From: JBGPLJ01 sp963826145
Lineage (GTDB): Bacteria > Pseudomonadota > Gammaproteobacteria > Steroidobacterales > Steroidobacteraceae
Assembly: GCA_963826145.1 (NCBI GenBank)
Contig: CAWGVW010000002.1
Location: forward strand, 744,001 to 808,000
Direction: 5' to 3'
DNA: 64,000 nt
Below are positions 9,419-18,136 of the stretch, one piece after another. Position numbers and translations under genes: made by a program. Each line of letters starts with the position of its first letter. Within the stretch, counting starts at the first letter, position 1. The notes beneath the pieces are model-generated. The model searched no databases. It worked only from the letters and a program-made list of their open reading frames with translations, and had not been told where the DNA came from.

Positions 9419-10759
9419 ATGACACGCAGTGCTTCGATCATAGCGGTCCTCATTGCCTGCGCGACTGCATGGCAGGCGGGCGCCGCGGCGCTCGACTCCG
9501 CGGTCGACAAGGAGCTGCCGTCGCTCGTCGATTTCTACAAGCAATTGCATGCCGCGCCTGAACTCTCGCATTTCGAAGTTGCAACATCGGCGGCGCTCGC
9601 TGCGCAGCTGCGCGCAGCCGGGTACACGGTGACTGAAGGCGTCGGCAAGTACGAGACGCCGGGACTCGTCGGATACGGAGTGGTCGCCATTCTCGAGAAC
9701 GGCAAGGGACCGACACTCCTCATCCGCACCGATCTTGACGCGCTGCCGGTGGATGAAAAGACCGGCCTGCCGTACGCGAGCAAGGTGCGCTTCAAACTGC
9801 CAAGCGGGCAGGAAATGCCAGTGATGCACGCCTGCGGACACGACATTCACATGTCATCGCTCGTCGGCACCGCACGCCTGCTCGCCGCCATGCGCTCGAA
9901 CTGGCGGGGTAAGCTCATCCTCATCGGCCAGCCGGCCGAGGAAATGATCGACGGCGCCAAGGCGATGCTCGCCGACGGCCTGTACGAGCGGTTCGGCCAA
10001 CCCGACTTCGCGTTGGCTCTGCACGACTGGGACGACGTTCCCGCCGGCAAGATCGGCATCACCTCCGGCTTCATGATGGCGCAGTCGACGCAGATGGATA
10101 TCGTCGTGCGCGGAGTCGGAGGGCACGGATCGAAGCCCGAGAAATCGAAGGATCCCGTCGTGCTTGCAGCGCAGATCGTGCTCGCGCTGCAGACCATCGT
10201 GAGCCGCGAGATTTCGCCCTTCGATCAGGCGGTGGTTACGGTCGGTACGATCCACGGCGGCACCAAGCGCAACATCATTCCCGAGGAAGTGAAACTCGAA
10301 CTGAATATCCGCACGTACAAGGAGGAGGTGCGGCAGAAGATCCAGAAGTCGGTCGAGCGCATCGCGCGGGGCGAAGCGATCGCCGCCGGCGTCCCGGACG
10401 ACCTGATGCCGCTCGTCAGCGTCAGTGCCGGTGAGTTCGCGCCGGCGCTTTACAACGATCCAAAGCTCTCCGCGCGCATCACGCCGGCGATTCGCAACGC
10501 CGTAGGCGCAGACAACGTTCTCGAACTCGCGCCGGTCATGGGGAGCGAAGACTTCGGCGAACTGGGGCTCGACGGCAAAATCCCAGTCGTGATGTTCCGC
10601 GTGGGCGCCGTGGATCCCGCCAAGTACGAGGAAGCGAAGCGGACCGGAGCGAATCTTCCGACAGTGCATTCGGCGTATTTCGCGCCGCTCCCGGCGCCGA
10701 CGATTGCAGCGGGTGTGAAGGCGATGACCGCCGCCGCGCTCGAATTGCTGAAGAAGTAG
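9419..10759 (+). CDS. Secreted M20 family amidohydrolase/peptidase
   Basis: 446 residues, hydrolase of the hippurate hydrolase/IAA-amino acid hydrolase branch. The N-terminal 23 residues form a signal peptide ending near AGAAA, so the enzyme is periplasmic. Metal-binding and catalytic motifs: HACGHDIHM (about 139), PAEE (about 178), LHDWD (about 200) and MGSEDFGEL near the C-terminus; a dimerisation domain with GGHGS lies between. Substrate is not deducible beyond an N-acyl amino acid or peptide. GGGGAGCG precedes the ATG by about 9 bases. Confidence 0.9.
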   Translation: MTRSASIIAVLIACATAWQAGAAALDSAVDKELPSLVDFYKQLHAAPELSHFEVATSAALAAQLRAAGYTVTEGVGKYETPGLVGYGVVAILENGKGPTLLIRTDLDALPVDEKTGLPYASKVRFKLPSGQEMPVMHACGHDIHMSSLVGTARLLAAMRSNWRGKLILIGQPAEEMIDGAKAMLADGLYERFGQPDFALALHDWDDVPAGKIGITSGFMMAQSTQMDIVVRGVGGHGSKPEKSKDPVVLAAQIVLALQTIVSREISPFDQAVVTVGTIHGGTKRNIIPEEVKLELNIRTYKEEVRQKIQKSVERIARGEAIAAGVPDDLMPLVSVSAGEFAPALYNDPKLSARITPAIRNAVGADNVLELAPVMGSEDFGELGLDGKIPVVMFRVGAVDPAKYEEAKRTGANLPTVHSAYFAPLPAPTIAAGVKAMTAAALELLKK

Positions 10760-10760
10760 G

Positions 10761-10821
10761 GGCCCTCACCCGGCCCTCACCCGGCCCTCACCCCTGCCCT
10801 CTCCCACAAAGTGGGAGAGGG
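10761..10821. repeat. Short tandem repeat plus perfect hairpin between convergent genes
   Basis: Three exact copies of an 11-base unit GGCCCTCACCC (10761-10793) are followed by a perfect 11-bp stem, CCCTCTCCCAC (10797-10807) with GTGGGAGAGGG (10811-10821), loop AAA. It lies between the convergent M20 and HD genes and may act as a transcription terminator in both directions, though there is no T-tract. The CCCTCTCCCAC-type hairpin looks like a dispersed REP-type element. Confidence 0.7.
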
Positions 10822-10828
10822 AGTGGAG

Positions 10829-11848
10829 TCAGGGGCGCGACCAGACGTTCTTCAGGTGCCCGAGCATCAGGGCCCGGATGTTCTGCATCGGGTTCTGTTC
10901 CCAGGTGAAACACGGCGGATTGCGCCGTAGCAGGGGCCAGTTCTCCGTGCGCAGCACCACTTTCAGGTACTCGAAGTTGCGCTCGATCGCGCGCATGTAG
11001 GGGTTCTCGCCGCCGAAGAGCGGCTCGCAGTAGCGGTAGGCGTAGTCGAATTCGCCCTCGAGGCGTTTGGAGCGCACGTCTTCAAAGAAAATCGGCGTCT
11101 GGCGCAAGAGGTCCAGCCCCGAGCTGTACTTCACGACCGTGCGGCCGTCCGGTGCGTTCGGCATGGCAACGCCGCCGAGCACGAACTCCGGGTACAGGCG
11201 GTCGCGGCACTTCTCGAGATAGCAGCGATCGCTCATCTGTGCGATGAGGTCTGCCGTCCCGAGCAGGTGCCCGAGCTTGCGGTCGCGCGGGTCGGCAAGA
11301 TGAATCTGGTCGAACTGCACCTCATAGCCGGTGAAGTGCACGACGCGCGTTGCGATGGGCACCCAGGCTTCGAGCCCGACCGTCGGCAGGTAGCGCGCGA
11401 GAAAGCGGGCGCTTCGCGTCACGTGATAGAGCGTAAATTCGGCCCCGTTCCTGTGATCGTGATCACCGGTTTCGCGGATGTAGCCGGAGTCGTGAAAGAG
11501 TGACGTTACGAGCGCGACCGTCGCGCGTTCGCCGCCGAGCGCCTCATCGCCCGTGTGCAGCCGTTCGTAGCCGGCCATCAGGCGGGCCATCGCGAGCGTC
11601 ATGTCGAGCGTGTGCTGGCGATCGTGGTAGACGGTGTCGACGCCGTAGTAGCCCGGCATGCGCCCGGCGAATAGCGCATCAAGATCCTCGATGGCGCGCG
11701 CCACGAGATTGAAGCTCGTGCCGGGCCAGGCTTCGAGAAACAGCTGCTCGATGGCCTCGCGCACCGCTTGCGGCGAGCTGACCTGCACTGTGTTGGTAAC
11801 GTCGTAGTCGCTACGACGCGTATCGCTCATGTCATTGAGTCTTGTCAT
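10829..11848 (-). CDS. HD-domain-like metal-dependent phosphohydrolase
   Basis: 339 residues, cytoplasmic. An N-terminal helical region precedes the motif set YHDRQHTLDM and TSLFHDSGY (HD pair) at about residues 78-125, then RVVHFTGY and LGTADLIAQMSDR, a pattern of HD/PDEase-type metal sites. Substrate is unknown; a cyclic-nucleotide phosphodiesterase-like role is possible but inferred only. Two near starts exist (11848 and 11830, MSDTRR); no strong ribosome-binding site favours either. The C-terminal 100 residues match nothing I recognise. Confidence 0.65.
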   Translation of the reverse strand: MTRLNDMSDTRRSDYDVTNTVQVSSPQAVREAIEQLFLEAWPGTSFNLVARAIEDLDALFAGRMPGYYGVDTVYHDRQHTLDMTLAMARLMAGYERLHTGDEALGGERATVALVTSLFHDSGYIRETGDHDHRNGAEFTLYHVTRSARFLARYLPTVGLEAWVPIATRVVHFTGYEVQFDQIHLADPRDRKLGHLLGTADLIAQMSDRCYLEKCRDRLYPEFVLGGVAMPNAPDGRTVVKYSSGLDLLRQTPIFFEDVRSKRLEGEFDYAYRYCEPLFGGENPYMRAIERNFEYLKVVLRTENWPLLRRNPPCFTWEQNPMQNIRALMLGHLKNVWSRP

Positions 11849-11955
11849 TTATTTCGGTGTTCTCGAAGGCCACCGATCCCCATCGATTCCGGGCGAGTCT
11901 AGGCACATTCACACGCAAACACCATGAACCAGTCGAGGGACGGCCGGACCATATG

Positions 11956-12729
11956 TCAAAGGGAGAGGTCAAAGCGCGCCACCACCGGCGCGTGATCCGA
12001 AGGCCGTTCCCAGGTGCGCGGCTCGCGCTCGATCTGACAACCTTTGCAAGCCTTGACTAGATTTTCACTCGCGAGGATCAGGTCGATCCTCAGGCCGTGG
12101 TTGCGCCGGAAAGCGCCTGCCCGGTAATCCCACCAGGAATAGCTGCGCTCCGGCTGCTCGAACTTTCTGAACGTATCCTTCAAACCAAGGAGGGAGAGCT
12201 GCGCGAGCGCCGCCCGCTCGTCGGGACTCACATGCACGTGGCCTTCCCAGGCGGCCGGGTCATGCACGTCGCGATCCTCGGGCGCGACATTGAAGTCGCC
12301 AAGGACCGCCAGGAGCGGGTGGCGGGCAAGCTCCGCGGTCACGTACTCGCGCAACGCGCCGAACCACTCGAGCTTGTACGCGTACTTCTCGGAACCGACC
12401 GCCTGGCCGTTCGGCACGTAGACGTCGATCACGCGTACGCCGTCGATAGTCGCGGCTAGCACCCGGCGCTGCACGTCCTCGTAGCCGGGGATGCCGCGGA
12501 CGACGTCGGTGATTGCGTTGCGCGCGAGGATCGCGACGCCGTTATAGGTCTTCTGTCCGCTCCACGCCGCCTTGAAGCCGAGCGCTTCGATTTCGGCCAA
12601 CGGGAATTCCGCGTCCTGCAGCTTGATTTCCTGCAGGGCCAGAATATCGACAGGGCTCGAACCGACCCAGTTGGTGAGCTGCGGCAGACGCACGCGCAGC
12701 GAATTCACGTTCCAGGTCGCGACTTGCAT
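11956..12729 (-). CDS. xthA: Exodeoxyribonuclease III
   Basis: AP endonuclease/3'-5' exonuclease for base-excision repair; 257 residues, the usual length. Catalytic signatures: WNVNSLRVRL at the N-terminus, ALQEIKLQ (metal-binding Glu), GDFNVAPED (Asp/Asn pair), RIDLILAS and C-terminal SDHAPV (catalytic His). It lies 15 bases downstream of the SH3 gene on the same strand and so is probably the last gene of the aroE-prlC-SH3-xthA run. Confidence 0.95.
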   Translation of the reverse strand: MQVATWNVNSLRVRLPQLTNWVGSSPVDILALQEIKLQDAEFPLAEIEALGFKAAWSGQKTYNGVAILARNAITDVVRGIPGYEDVQRRVLAATIDGVRVIDVYVPNGQAVGSEKYAYKLEWFGALREYVTAELARHPLLAVLGDFNVAPEDRDVHDPAAWEGHVHVSPDERAALAQLSLLGLKDTFRKFEQPERSYSWWDYRAGAFRRNHGLRIDLILASENLVKACKGCQIEREPRTWERPSDHAPVVARFDLSL

Positions 12730-12744
12730 GCGGGGTCGAAAGGA

Positions 12745-13380
12745 TCAGTACACGCGCAGCCCGCCGTAGCGCGCCCGGATCTTGCGATCGAGCAGGATCC
12801 AGCCGACACCGAAGCCGGCGCCGAAGGTGAGGAGCGCGACGGCAATCCCCCAGATCCAGGCCTTGCGGCGATAGGCGAGGTCGGCGCCGATCGGCTCGAT
12901 GGCCAGCACCTCGTCGGTTTGTGCCGGGGCTGTCGCAGTGGGCGCTTGCGCCGTTGTCGCCCGCAGATGCGCTGCAAGCTCGCTGCGAGCGCCGTCGAGC
13001 GCTTTCTGCAGGTCCGCGATCTTTTTTGCGTCGGCGGTCGATTGCGCCGAGGCTTGTGAATTCTTCTCCGCCGCCGACTTCAATTTCTGGATTTCCGACT
13101 GCAGGGCCGGAATTCTTGCGGCGGCCGGTGGATCGCTGCTGAGGTCGGAATTGCGCATCCAGCCTTCGCGGCCGTCGCCGAGCTGTACCTGCGTGTATTC
13201 GAGGTCGTGCGCCAGTACTTCCACGCTGTCGCCGGTCGCGACCTGTGCGATGCGTTCGCCCTCGGACGAGGCTGTCGCATAGACGCCGGCCACCAGCTTT
13301 TCGCCCACATAGGCCGTCTCCGCAGCCGCGGTGGCGAGCGGAGCAAGGAGCAGTGTCAAAAGCAGCGAACGAATGCTCAT
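12745..13380 (-). CDS. SH3-domain membrane protein (YgiM/TIGR04211-like)
   Basis: 211 residues: signal peptide (1-20), bacterial SH3 domain (about 22-85, with VATGDSVEVLAHD and GREGWMRNSDL), a coiled coil (about 95-150) and a single C-terminal membrane helix (about 178-200) with a short basic tail. This order is that of the TIGR04211 family, whose role is unclear. The ATG at 13380 overlaps the prlC stop (ATGA), which fixes the start; a longer frame upstream lies inside prlC and has no signal peptide. Confidence 0.85.
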   Translation of the reverse strand: MSIRSLLLTLLLAPLATAAAETAYVGEKLVAGVYATASSEGERIAQVATGDSVEVLAHDLEYTQVQLGDGREGWMRNSDLSSDPPAAARIPALQSEIQKLKSAAEKNSQASAQSTADAKKIADLQKALDGARSELAAHLRATTAQAPTATAPAQTDEVLAIEPIGADLAYRRKAWIWGIAVALLTFGAGFGVGWILLDRKIRARYGGLRVY

Positions 13381-15395
13381 GCGGCGATTCCACTCTGGCG
13401 CAGCAGCGGGCGGATGTCGGGCTTGCGGCCACGGAACTCGACGAAGGCTTCGAGCGCGTCGCGGCTGCCGCCGCGCGACAGGATCGAGCCAAGGAAGCGA
13501 CGTGCGACCTCGGCTGCGAAGATACCGGATTCTTCGAACGCCGCGAACACATCCGCCGCCAGCACCTCGGCCCACTTGTAGCTGTAGTAACCGGCCGCGT
13601 AGCCGCCCGAGAAAATGTGCGTGAAGCTGTTGGCGAACCGATTGAGCGCGGGATGCGGCACCACGGCAACGCGCGCGCGGACTTCCGCGATGATTTCTGC
13701 GGCGCGGGCACCGCTGTCGGGATCGAATTCCGAGTGCAGCCGGAAATCGAAGAGCGCGAATTCAAGCTGGCGCACGGCCTGCAGCCCCGCAAGGAACGTG
13801 CGCGTTCCGAGAAGGCGCCCGAGTTTCTCCTGCGGCAGAGGTTCGCCTGTTTCGAAGTGGCCGGAAATCCAGCCGAGCACTTCGGGGCTCCAGGCATAGT
13901 TCTCCATGAACTGGCTCGGCAGTTCGACGGCATCCCAGGGCACGCCATTGATGCCGGCAAGGCTCGGGTACGGCACGGTCGTCAATAAGTGATGCAGGCC
14001 GTGACCGAATTCATGAAAGAGCGTCAGTACTTCATCATGCGTGAGGAGCGAAGGCTTGCCGCCGATCGGCGGCGAGAAGTTGCAGACCAGATAAGCGACC
14101 GGCGCGGCGGTCGCGGCGCCGATGCGCTTGTGGCCGACACACTCGTCCATCCATGCGCCGCTGCGCTTGTTCGGACGGGCGAACGCGTCCAGATAGAAAC
14201 CGCCGACAACCTGCCCGGCGCCGTCGAGCACGTCGAAGAAGCGCGCGTCGGCGTGCCAGACCGGCACGCCGGCACGCTCGCGGATGCGGATGCCATAGAG
14301 CCGCTCGGCAACCCTGAATAGACCCGCGAGCGCACGCGGCAGCGGAAAGTAGGGACGCAGCTCCTCGTCCGCGATGTGATAGCGCTGCTGCTGCAGGCGC
14401 TCCGAATAGTAGGCGACGTCCCACGCGTTGAGCGGGCGGCCGGCGAACTCCGCGAGTTCCGCGAATTCCCGACGCGCCACCGGCACGCAGTGATCGGCGA
14501 GTTCGCCGAGAAAAGCGAGCACTTCCTCGCCGCTCTTCGCCATCTTCGTCGCGAGCGACAGCGCCGCGTAGGTTGGATAGCCGATGAGGCCCGCGGCCTC
14601 GTGCCGCAACTTCACGATCGCTTCGATGAGCGTCGTGTTGTCCCAACGCGCATCGTGCTGGTGGCTGGGCGCCGCGCGGGTCTGCCACGCTTCATAGAAT
14701 TCGCGTCGCAGGGCTTCGCTGTCGGCGTGAGTGATCACCGCGACGTAGTTCGGCTGATCGAGCGTCAGCAGCCAGCCGTCGACGCCGCGCGTCGTTGCGC
14801 TTTCCCTGGCGCGGGCGATGACGTGCGGCGGGACGCCTGTGAGTTCATCGGCCGAAGCGATGACCTTCGACCAGGCGTTCATGCAGTCGAGCACGTTTTC
14901 CTCAAACCGCGCCTGCAGCGTTACGAGTTCCTGCATGATCGCCTTGTAACGCGCCTTGCTTTCCTCGGAGAGTCCGACGCCCGCCAGACGGAAGTCGCGC
15001 AACGCGTGCTCCAGCAGGCGCCGCTGTGTCGCGTCGAGCAGCGTCGCGGGATTCTCGGCGATGGCGCGGTAGGCACGATACAGCACTTCGTTCTGGCCGA
15101 TCTCCGTCGAGTATTCGGTGAGGAGCGGCAGGCAGGTGTTATAAGCCGCGCGCATCGCTTCGTTGTTCGCAACCGCATTCAGGTGCGAGACAGGCGACCA
15201 GACGCGCATCAGGCTGTGCTGCATCTGTTCCATCGGCTCGACCAGTGATGCAAACGTTGGCGCCGGTTCCTCGAGGAGCCGTGCTAGCGCGGTGCGATTG
15301 TCGGCGAGCGTCTGGTGCACCGCGGGCGCGACGTGGGAGGCTTCGATTTGACCGAAACGCGGCAGCCGGCCGAGATCGAGCAGAGGGTTGTCCAT
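13377..15395 (-). CDS. prlC: Oligopeptidase A (M3 family zinc metallopeptidase)
   Basis: 672 residues, matching the family length of about 680. The zinc motif HEFGHGLHHLL is at about residue 460, with the downstream ELPSQFMENY glutamate region and the C-terminal YYSYKWAEVLAADVF that is typical of PrlC/dipeptidyl carboxypeptidases. Cytoplasmic enzyme that degrades short peptides, including cleaved signal peptides. Follows aroE by 15 bases and overlaps the SH3 gene by 4. Confidence 0.95.
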   Translation of the reverse strand: MDNPLLDLGRLPRFGQIEASHVAPAVHQTLADNRTALARLLEEPAPTFASLVEPMEQMQHSLMRVWSPVSHLNAVANNEAMRAAYNTCLPLLTEYSTEIGQNEVLYRAYRAIAENPATLLDATQRRLLEHALRDFRLAGVGLSEESKARYKAIMQELVTLQARFEENVLDCMNAWSKVIASADELTGVPPHVIARARESATTRGVDGWLLTLDQPNYVAVITHADSEALRREFYEAWQTRAAPSHQHDARWDNTTLIEAIVKLRHEAAGLIGYPTYAALSLATKMAKSGEEVLAFLGELADHCVPVARREFAELAEFAGRPLNAWDVAYYSERLQQQRYHIADEELRPYFPLPRALAGLFRVAERLYGIRIRERAGVPVWHADARFFDVLDGAGQVVGGFYLDAFARPNKRSGAWMDECVGHKRIGAATAAPVAYLVCNFSPPIGGKPSLLTHDEVLTLFHEFGHGLHHLLTTVPYPSLAGINGVPWDAVELPSQFMENYAWSPEVLGWISGHFETGEPLPQEKLGRLLGTRTFLAGLQAVRQLEFALFDFRLHSEFDPDSGARAAEIIAEVRARVAVVPHPALNRFANSFTHIFSGGYAAGYYSYKWAEVLAADVFAAFEESGIFAAEVARRFLGSILSRGGSRDALEAFVEFRGRKPDIRPLLRQSGIAA

Positions 15396-15410
15396 GGGGC
15401 TGGCGCGTCG

Positions 15411-16244
15411 CTAGAGACGGGTGAGGGCCTGAAGCACCGGCCGGGTATCCGGGCGCACGCCGCGCCAGATCTGAAACGATTCCGCGGCCTGTTCGATCAG
15501 CATGCCCCAGCCTTTGACCGCCTGGCCAGCCCCGACGCTCTTGGCCCAGGCAGTGAATGGCGTGTCGCCCTTGCCGTAGGACATGTCGTAACAGAGTGTC
15601 GCCGAGGACACGGTCTCTCTCGGAATCGGAAACGTCTCACCCGCGAGGCTCGCCGACGTCGCGTTGATCACGAGGTCAAAGGCCGTGTCCGGAATCATGT
15701 CGAGGCCGACGGCACGCACCGTGCCGAGATCCTTGAAGAGGCGCGCGAGCGCTTCGCCCTTCGACTGCGTACGATTGGCGATGAGCACGACCGAGGGATT
15801 CGCTGCCATGAGCGGCTGCAGGATGCCGCGCGTTGCGCCGCCCGCGCCGAGGATGAGCACCGACTTGCCGGCGAGCACGAAACCGATGTTGTGGCTAAGG
15901 TCCCTCAAGAGTCCGGCGCCGTCCGTGTTGTCGCCGACGAGCTCGCTCCCCTTCATGCCGATGGTGTTAACGGCATGCGCGCGTTCTGCGGCCGGCGACA
16001 GCTGGTTCACGAGCTCGGCCGCCGCCTGCTTGTGGGGCACCGTGACGTTGAGGCCCTTGCCTCCGGTCGTGAAGAATTCGATCGCGCCCGAGCGGAAGCG
16101 CTCCGGCGGCAAGTCGATCATGCGATACGTCACCGCATGGCCGGTCTGCTTGGAGAACATTCCATGGATGAATGGCGACCAGCTATGTCCGACCGGATGA
16201 CCGACGATGGCATACCGGTCGGGGTCGGGAGCGGCGGACTGCAT
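15411..16244 (-). CDS. aroE: Shikimate 5-dehydrogenase
   Basis: NADP-dependent reduction of 3-dehydroshikimate in aromatic amino acid synthesis. 277 residues. Visible motifs: VGHPVGHSWSP (substrate-binding serines), NVTVPHK (catalytic Lys), GDNTDGAGLLRDL (catalytic Asp) and the nucleotide-binding GAGGATRGI followed by IANRTQSK. First gene of the minus-strand run aroE-prlC-SH3-xthA; divergent from the sigma-factor gene across 114 bases. Confidence 0.96.
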   Translation of the reverse strand: MQSAAPDPDRYAIVGHPVGHSWSPFIHGMFSKQTGHAVTYRMIDLPPERFRSGAIEFFTTGGKGLNVTVPHKQAAAELVNQLSPAAERAHAVNTIGMKGSELVGDNTDGAGLLRDLSHNIGFVLAGKSVLILGAGGATRGILQPLMAANPSVVLIANRTQSKGEALARLFKDLGTVRAVGLDMIPDTAFDLVINATSASLAGETFPIPRETVSSATLCYDMSYGKGDTPFTAWAKSVGAGQAVKGWGMLIEQAAESFQIWRGVRPDTRPVLQALTRL

Positions 16245-16358
16245 GGGCGGGCGGCTCGTTCCTGCGGTCGATTCCTTAAGGCTGGCGGCGCCCGGGCGCT
16301 GCGGTCATAGTTCAACCCTTGAACCGCAATAGCACGTGCCAACCGCCGGTCTTTATAC

Positions 16359-16892
16359 ATGATTACCGCCGCTGACGGGAGTCAGGATCGCCGGCGCTTC
16401 GAGGTCCTGAGCGCGCAATTGCGACCCGAGCTTTACCGTTTCGCGTTCTGGCTGGCCCGCGATCGCGCGATCGCGGAGGACGTGGTGCAGGAAACACTGG
16501 TCAGGGCCTGGCGCTCGTGGGGGAACCTCCGCGACGAGGCCGCCGCCCGGCAGTGGCTGTTCACGATCGCGCGGCGCGAACACGCACGCCTCTTTGAACG
16601 CAAGCGATTCGAGACCGTGGATGTGGACAACCTGATCGCAACCGAAGCACCGGCCCTCGCCGCGGGAGATGAGCGCGAGGTCGAGGACCTGAGGCGAGCC
16701 ATCGCACGGCTCGAGGACGACTATCGCGAGCCGCTCGTCCTGCAGGTGCTGTTCGGTTACTCGACACAGGAGATTGCGGCGCACATGGGCCTGACACAAG
16801 GCGCCGTGCTCACGCGACTGTTTCGGGCGCGCAACCAGCTGCGCAAGCAGTTCGGCCTCGAAGCGGTTGACGACGGAGCCGAAGCGACATGA
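16359..16892 (+). CDS. ECF-type RNA polymerase sigma factor
   Basis: 177 residues. Region 2 (about 20-85; AEDVVQETLVRAWRSW and the DNA-melting WLFTIARRE) and region 4 (about 115-165; YSTQEIAAHMGLTQGAVLTRLFRARNQL) are complete, with no extra domains. The gene overlaps the following membrane protein with a zinc-binding anti-sigma pattern by 4 bases, a normal sigma/anti-sigma arrangement. The promoter region contains a perfect small palindrome, GTTCAACCCTTGAAC. Target genes unknown. Confidence 0.92.
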   Translation: MITAADGSQDRRRFEVLSAQLRPELYRFAFWLARDRAIAEDVVQETLVRAWRSWGNLRDEAAARQWLFTIARREHARLFERKRFETVDVDNLIATEAPALAAGDEREVEDLRRAIARLEDDYREPLVLQVLFGYSTQEIAAHMGLTQGAVLTRLFRARNQLRKQFGLEAVDDGAEAT

Positions 16893-17566
16893 ACTGCCTG
16901 GAATTTCGCCGCGCCACGGGCGCCGATCCGCAGCACCTGACCGCTGAGGCGCTCGAGCACGCGCGCGGCTGCGCGGCATGCGCGCGCTATCTCGCGGAAG
17001 TGCGTGAACTCGACGTACGCATCGCGCGGGCGCTTGCGGTACCGGTGCCCGAAGGCCGGTCCGCCGTTACCGTTGCTTCGGTGACGCACACTCGGCGACG
17101 TTACCTTGCGCTGGCGGCGTCGGTGCTTGCGGCAGTCGGTGTTGGGGCGGTCAGCTGGCTCGCGCTCGTGCCATCGAGCCTGGCGGCCGACGTCGTCGAA
17201 CACATGCGCGGCGAGCCGCACTCCTGGGAGTCGCACACCGCTGTGACCGATACGGCACTCGAAGCAGCGATGCAGCGCGGCGACGCCTGGTTCACTACGA
17301 TGCCCGGCCGCTTCATGTATGTGCAGAGCTGCTGGTTCCGCGGGCACTACGTGCCGCATCTGGTCCTCGAGACCGATGATGGCCCGGTGACGCTTCTCCT
17401 GTTGCGGAACGAATCGGTGAAGGCGCCAACGGATTTCAACGAAGACGGCTATCGCGGCGTGCTGCTGCCGGTGGGTAACGGTGCGGTAGCCGTCGTGACG
17501 CGCGGCGCTTCGCTGTCGCCGGAGTTCGCGCAGCATATCGCCGGGCTCATCCAGTGGACCTCATGA
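16889..17566 (+). CDS. DUF3379-like membrane anti-sigma factor
   Basis: 225 residues. The N-terminal domain has HARGCAAC, the HxxxCxxC form of zinc-binding anti-sigma domains, at about residues 30-37. A single membrane helix follows at about 73-95 and then a periplasmic domain of about 125 residues. This order, plus the overlap with the sigma gene, supports an anti-sigma role. The periplasmic part has two cysteines at most and no motif I recognise. Its stop overlaps the ATG of tag. Confidence 0.8.
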   Translation: MNCLEFRRATGADPQHLTAEALEHARGCAACARYLAEVRELDVRIARALAVPVPEGRSAVTVASVTHTRRRYLALAASVLAAVGVGAVSWLALVPSSLAADVVEHMRGEPHSWESHTAVTDTALEAAMQRGDAWFTTMPGRFMYVQSCWFRGHYVPHLVLETDDGPVTLLLLRNESVKAPTDFNEDGYRGVLLPVGNGAVAVVTRGASLSPEFAQHIAGLIQWTS

Positions 17567-18126
17567 CGAAGCCGGTCAAACGCTGCGCCTGGGCGGCGGA
17601 CAGCAGCGCCGCGATGATGGAGTACCACGATTCAGAGTGGGGCGTGCCGGTGCACGATGACCGCAAGCATTTCGAATTCCTGATACTTGAGGGCGCGCAA
17701 GCGGGATTGAGCTGGTCGACGATTCTGAACAAACGCAAGGGCTACCGACAAGCGTTTGCGAATTTCGATCCCGAGAAGGTGGCGCGCTTCACGGCACGCG
17801 ATCAGGCGCGGCTTTTCAAGCACGGGGAGATCGTCCGCAATCGGCTGAAGATCGTCTCGGCTGTCGGCAACGCGCGCGCGTTCCTCGCGATCCAGGAGGA
17901 ATTCGGTTCGTACGACAACTATGTCTGGCGCTTTGTCGATGGCCAGCCGATCGTGCGCCGGCCGCGCGGTCCAAGCGGCGTGCCGGTAACGTCCCGGGAA
18001 TCGGATGCGCTGTCGAGGGATCTGAAGTCCCGCGGGATGAATTTCGTCGGTAGCACCATCCTCTATGCTTACCTGCAGGCCGTCGGCCTCGTGAACGATC
18101 ACCTGCGGACGTGTTTTCGCGCTTGA
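17563..18126 (+). CDS. tag: DNA-3-methyladenine glycosylase I
   Basis: Removes 3-methyladenine from DNA; 187 residues. Family signatures: RCAWA with YHDSEWGVPVHDD at the N-terminus, ILEGAQAGLSWSTIL (containing the conserved Glu), and C-terminal NDHLRTCFR. The N-terminal Cys and His plus the C-terminal His and Cys form the zinc site known for Tag. The ATG at 17563 overlaps the preceding stop (ATGA) and is preferred to the GTG at 17554. Confidence 0.95.
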   Translation: MTKPVKRCAWAADSSAAMMEYHDSEWGVPVHDDRKHFEFLILEGAQAGLSWSTILNKRKGYRQAFANFDPEKVARFTARDQARLFKHGEIVRNRLKIVSAVGNARAFLAIQEEFGSYDNYVWRFVDGQPIVRRPRGPSGVPVTSRESDALSRDLKSRGMNFVGSTILYAYLQAVGLVNDHLRTCFRA

Positions 18127-18136
18127 GTCCTTGAAT

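Noticed and set aside
10761..10793. Tandem 11-mers as a CRISPR-like array
   Set aside because: Units are contiguous with no spacers; it is a simple tandem repeat.
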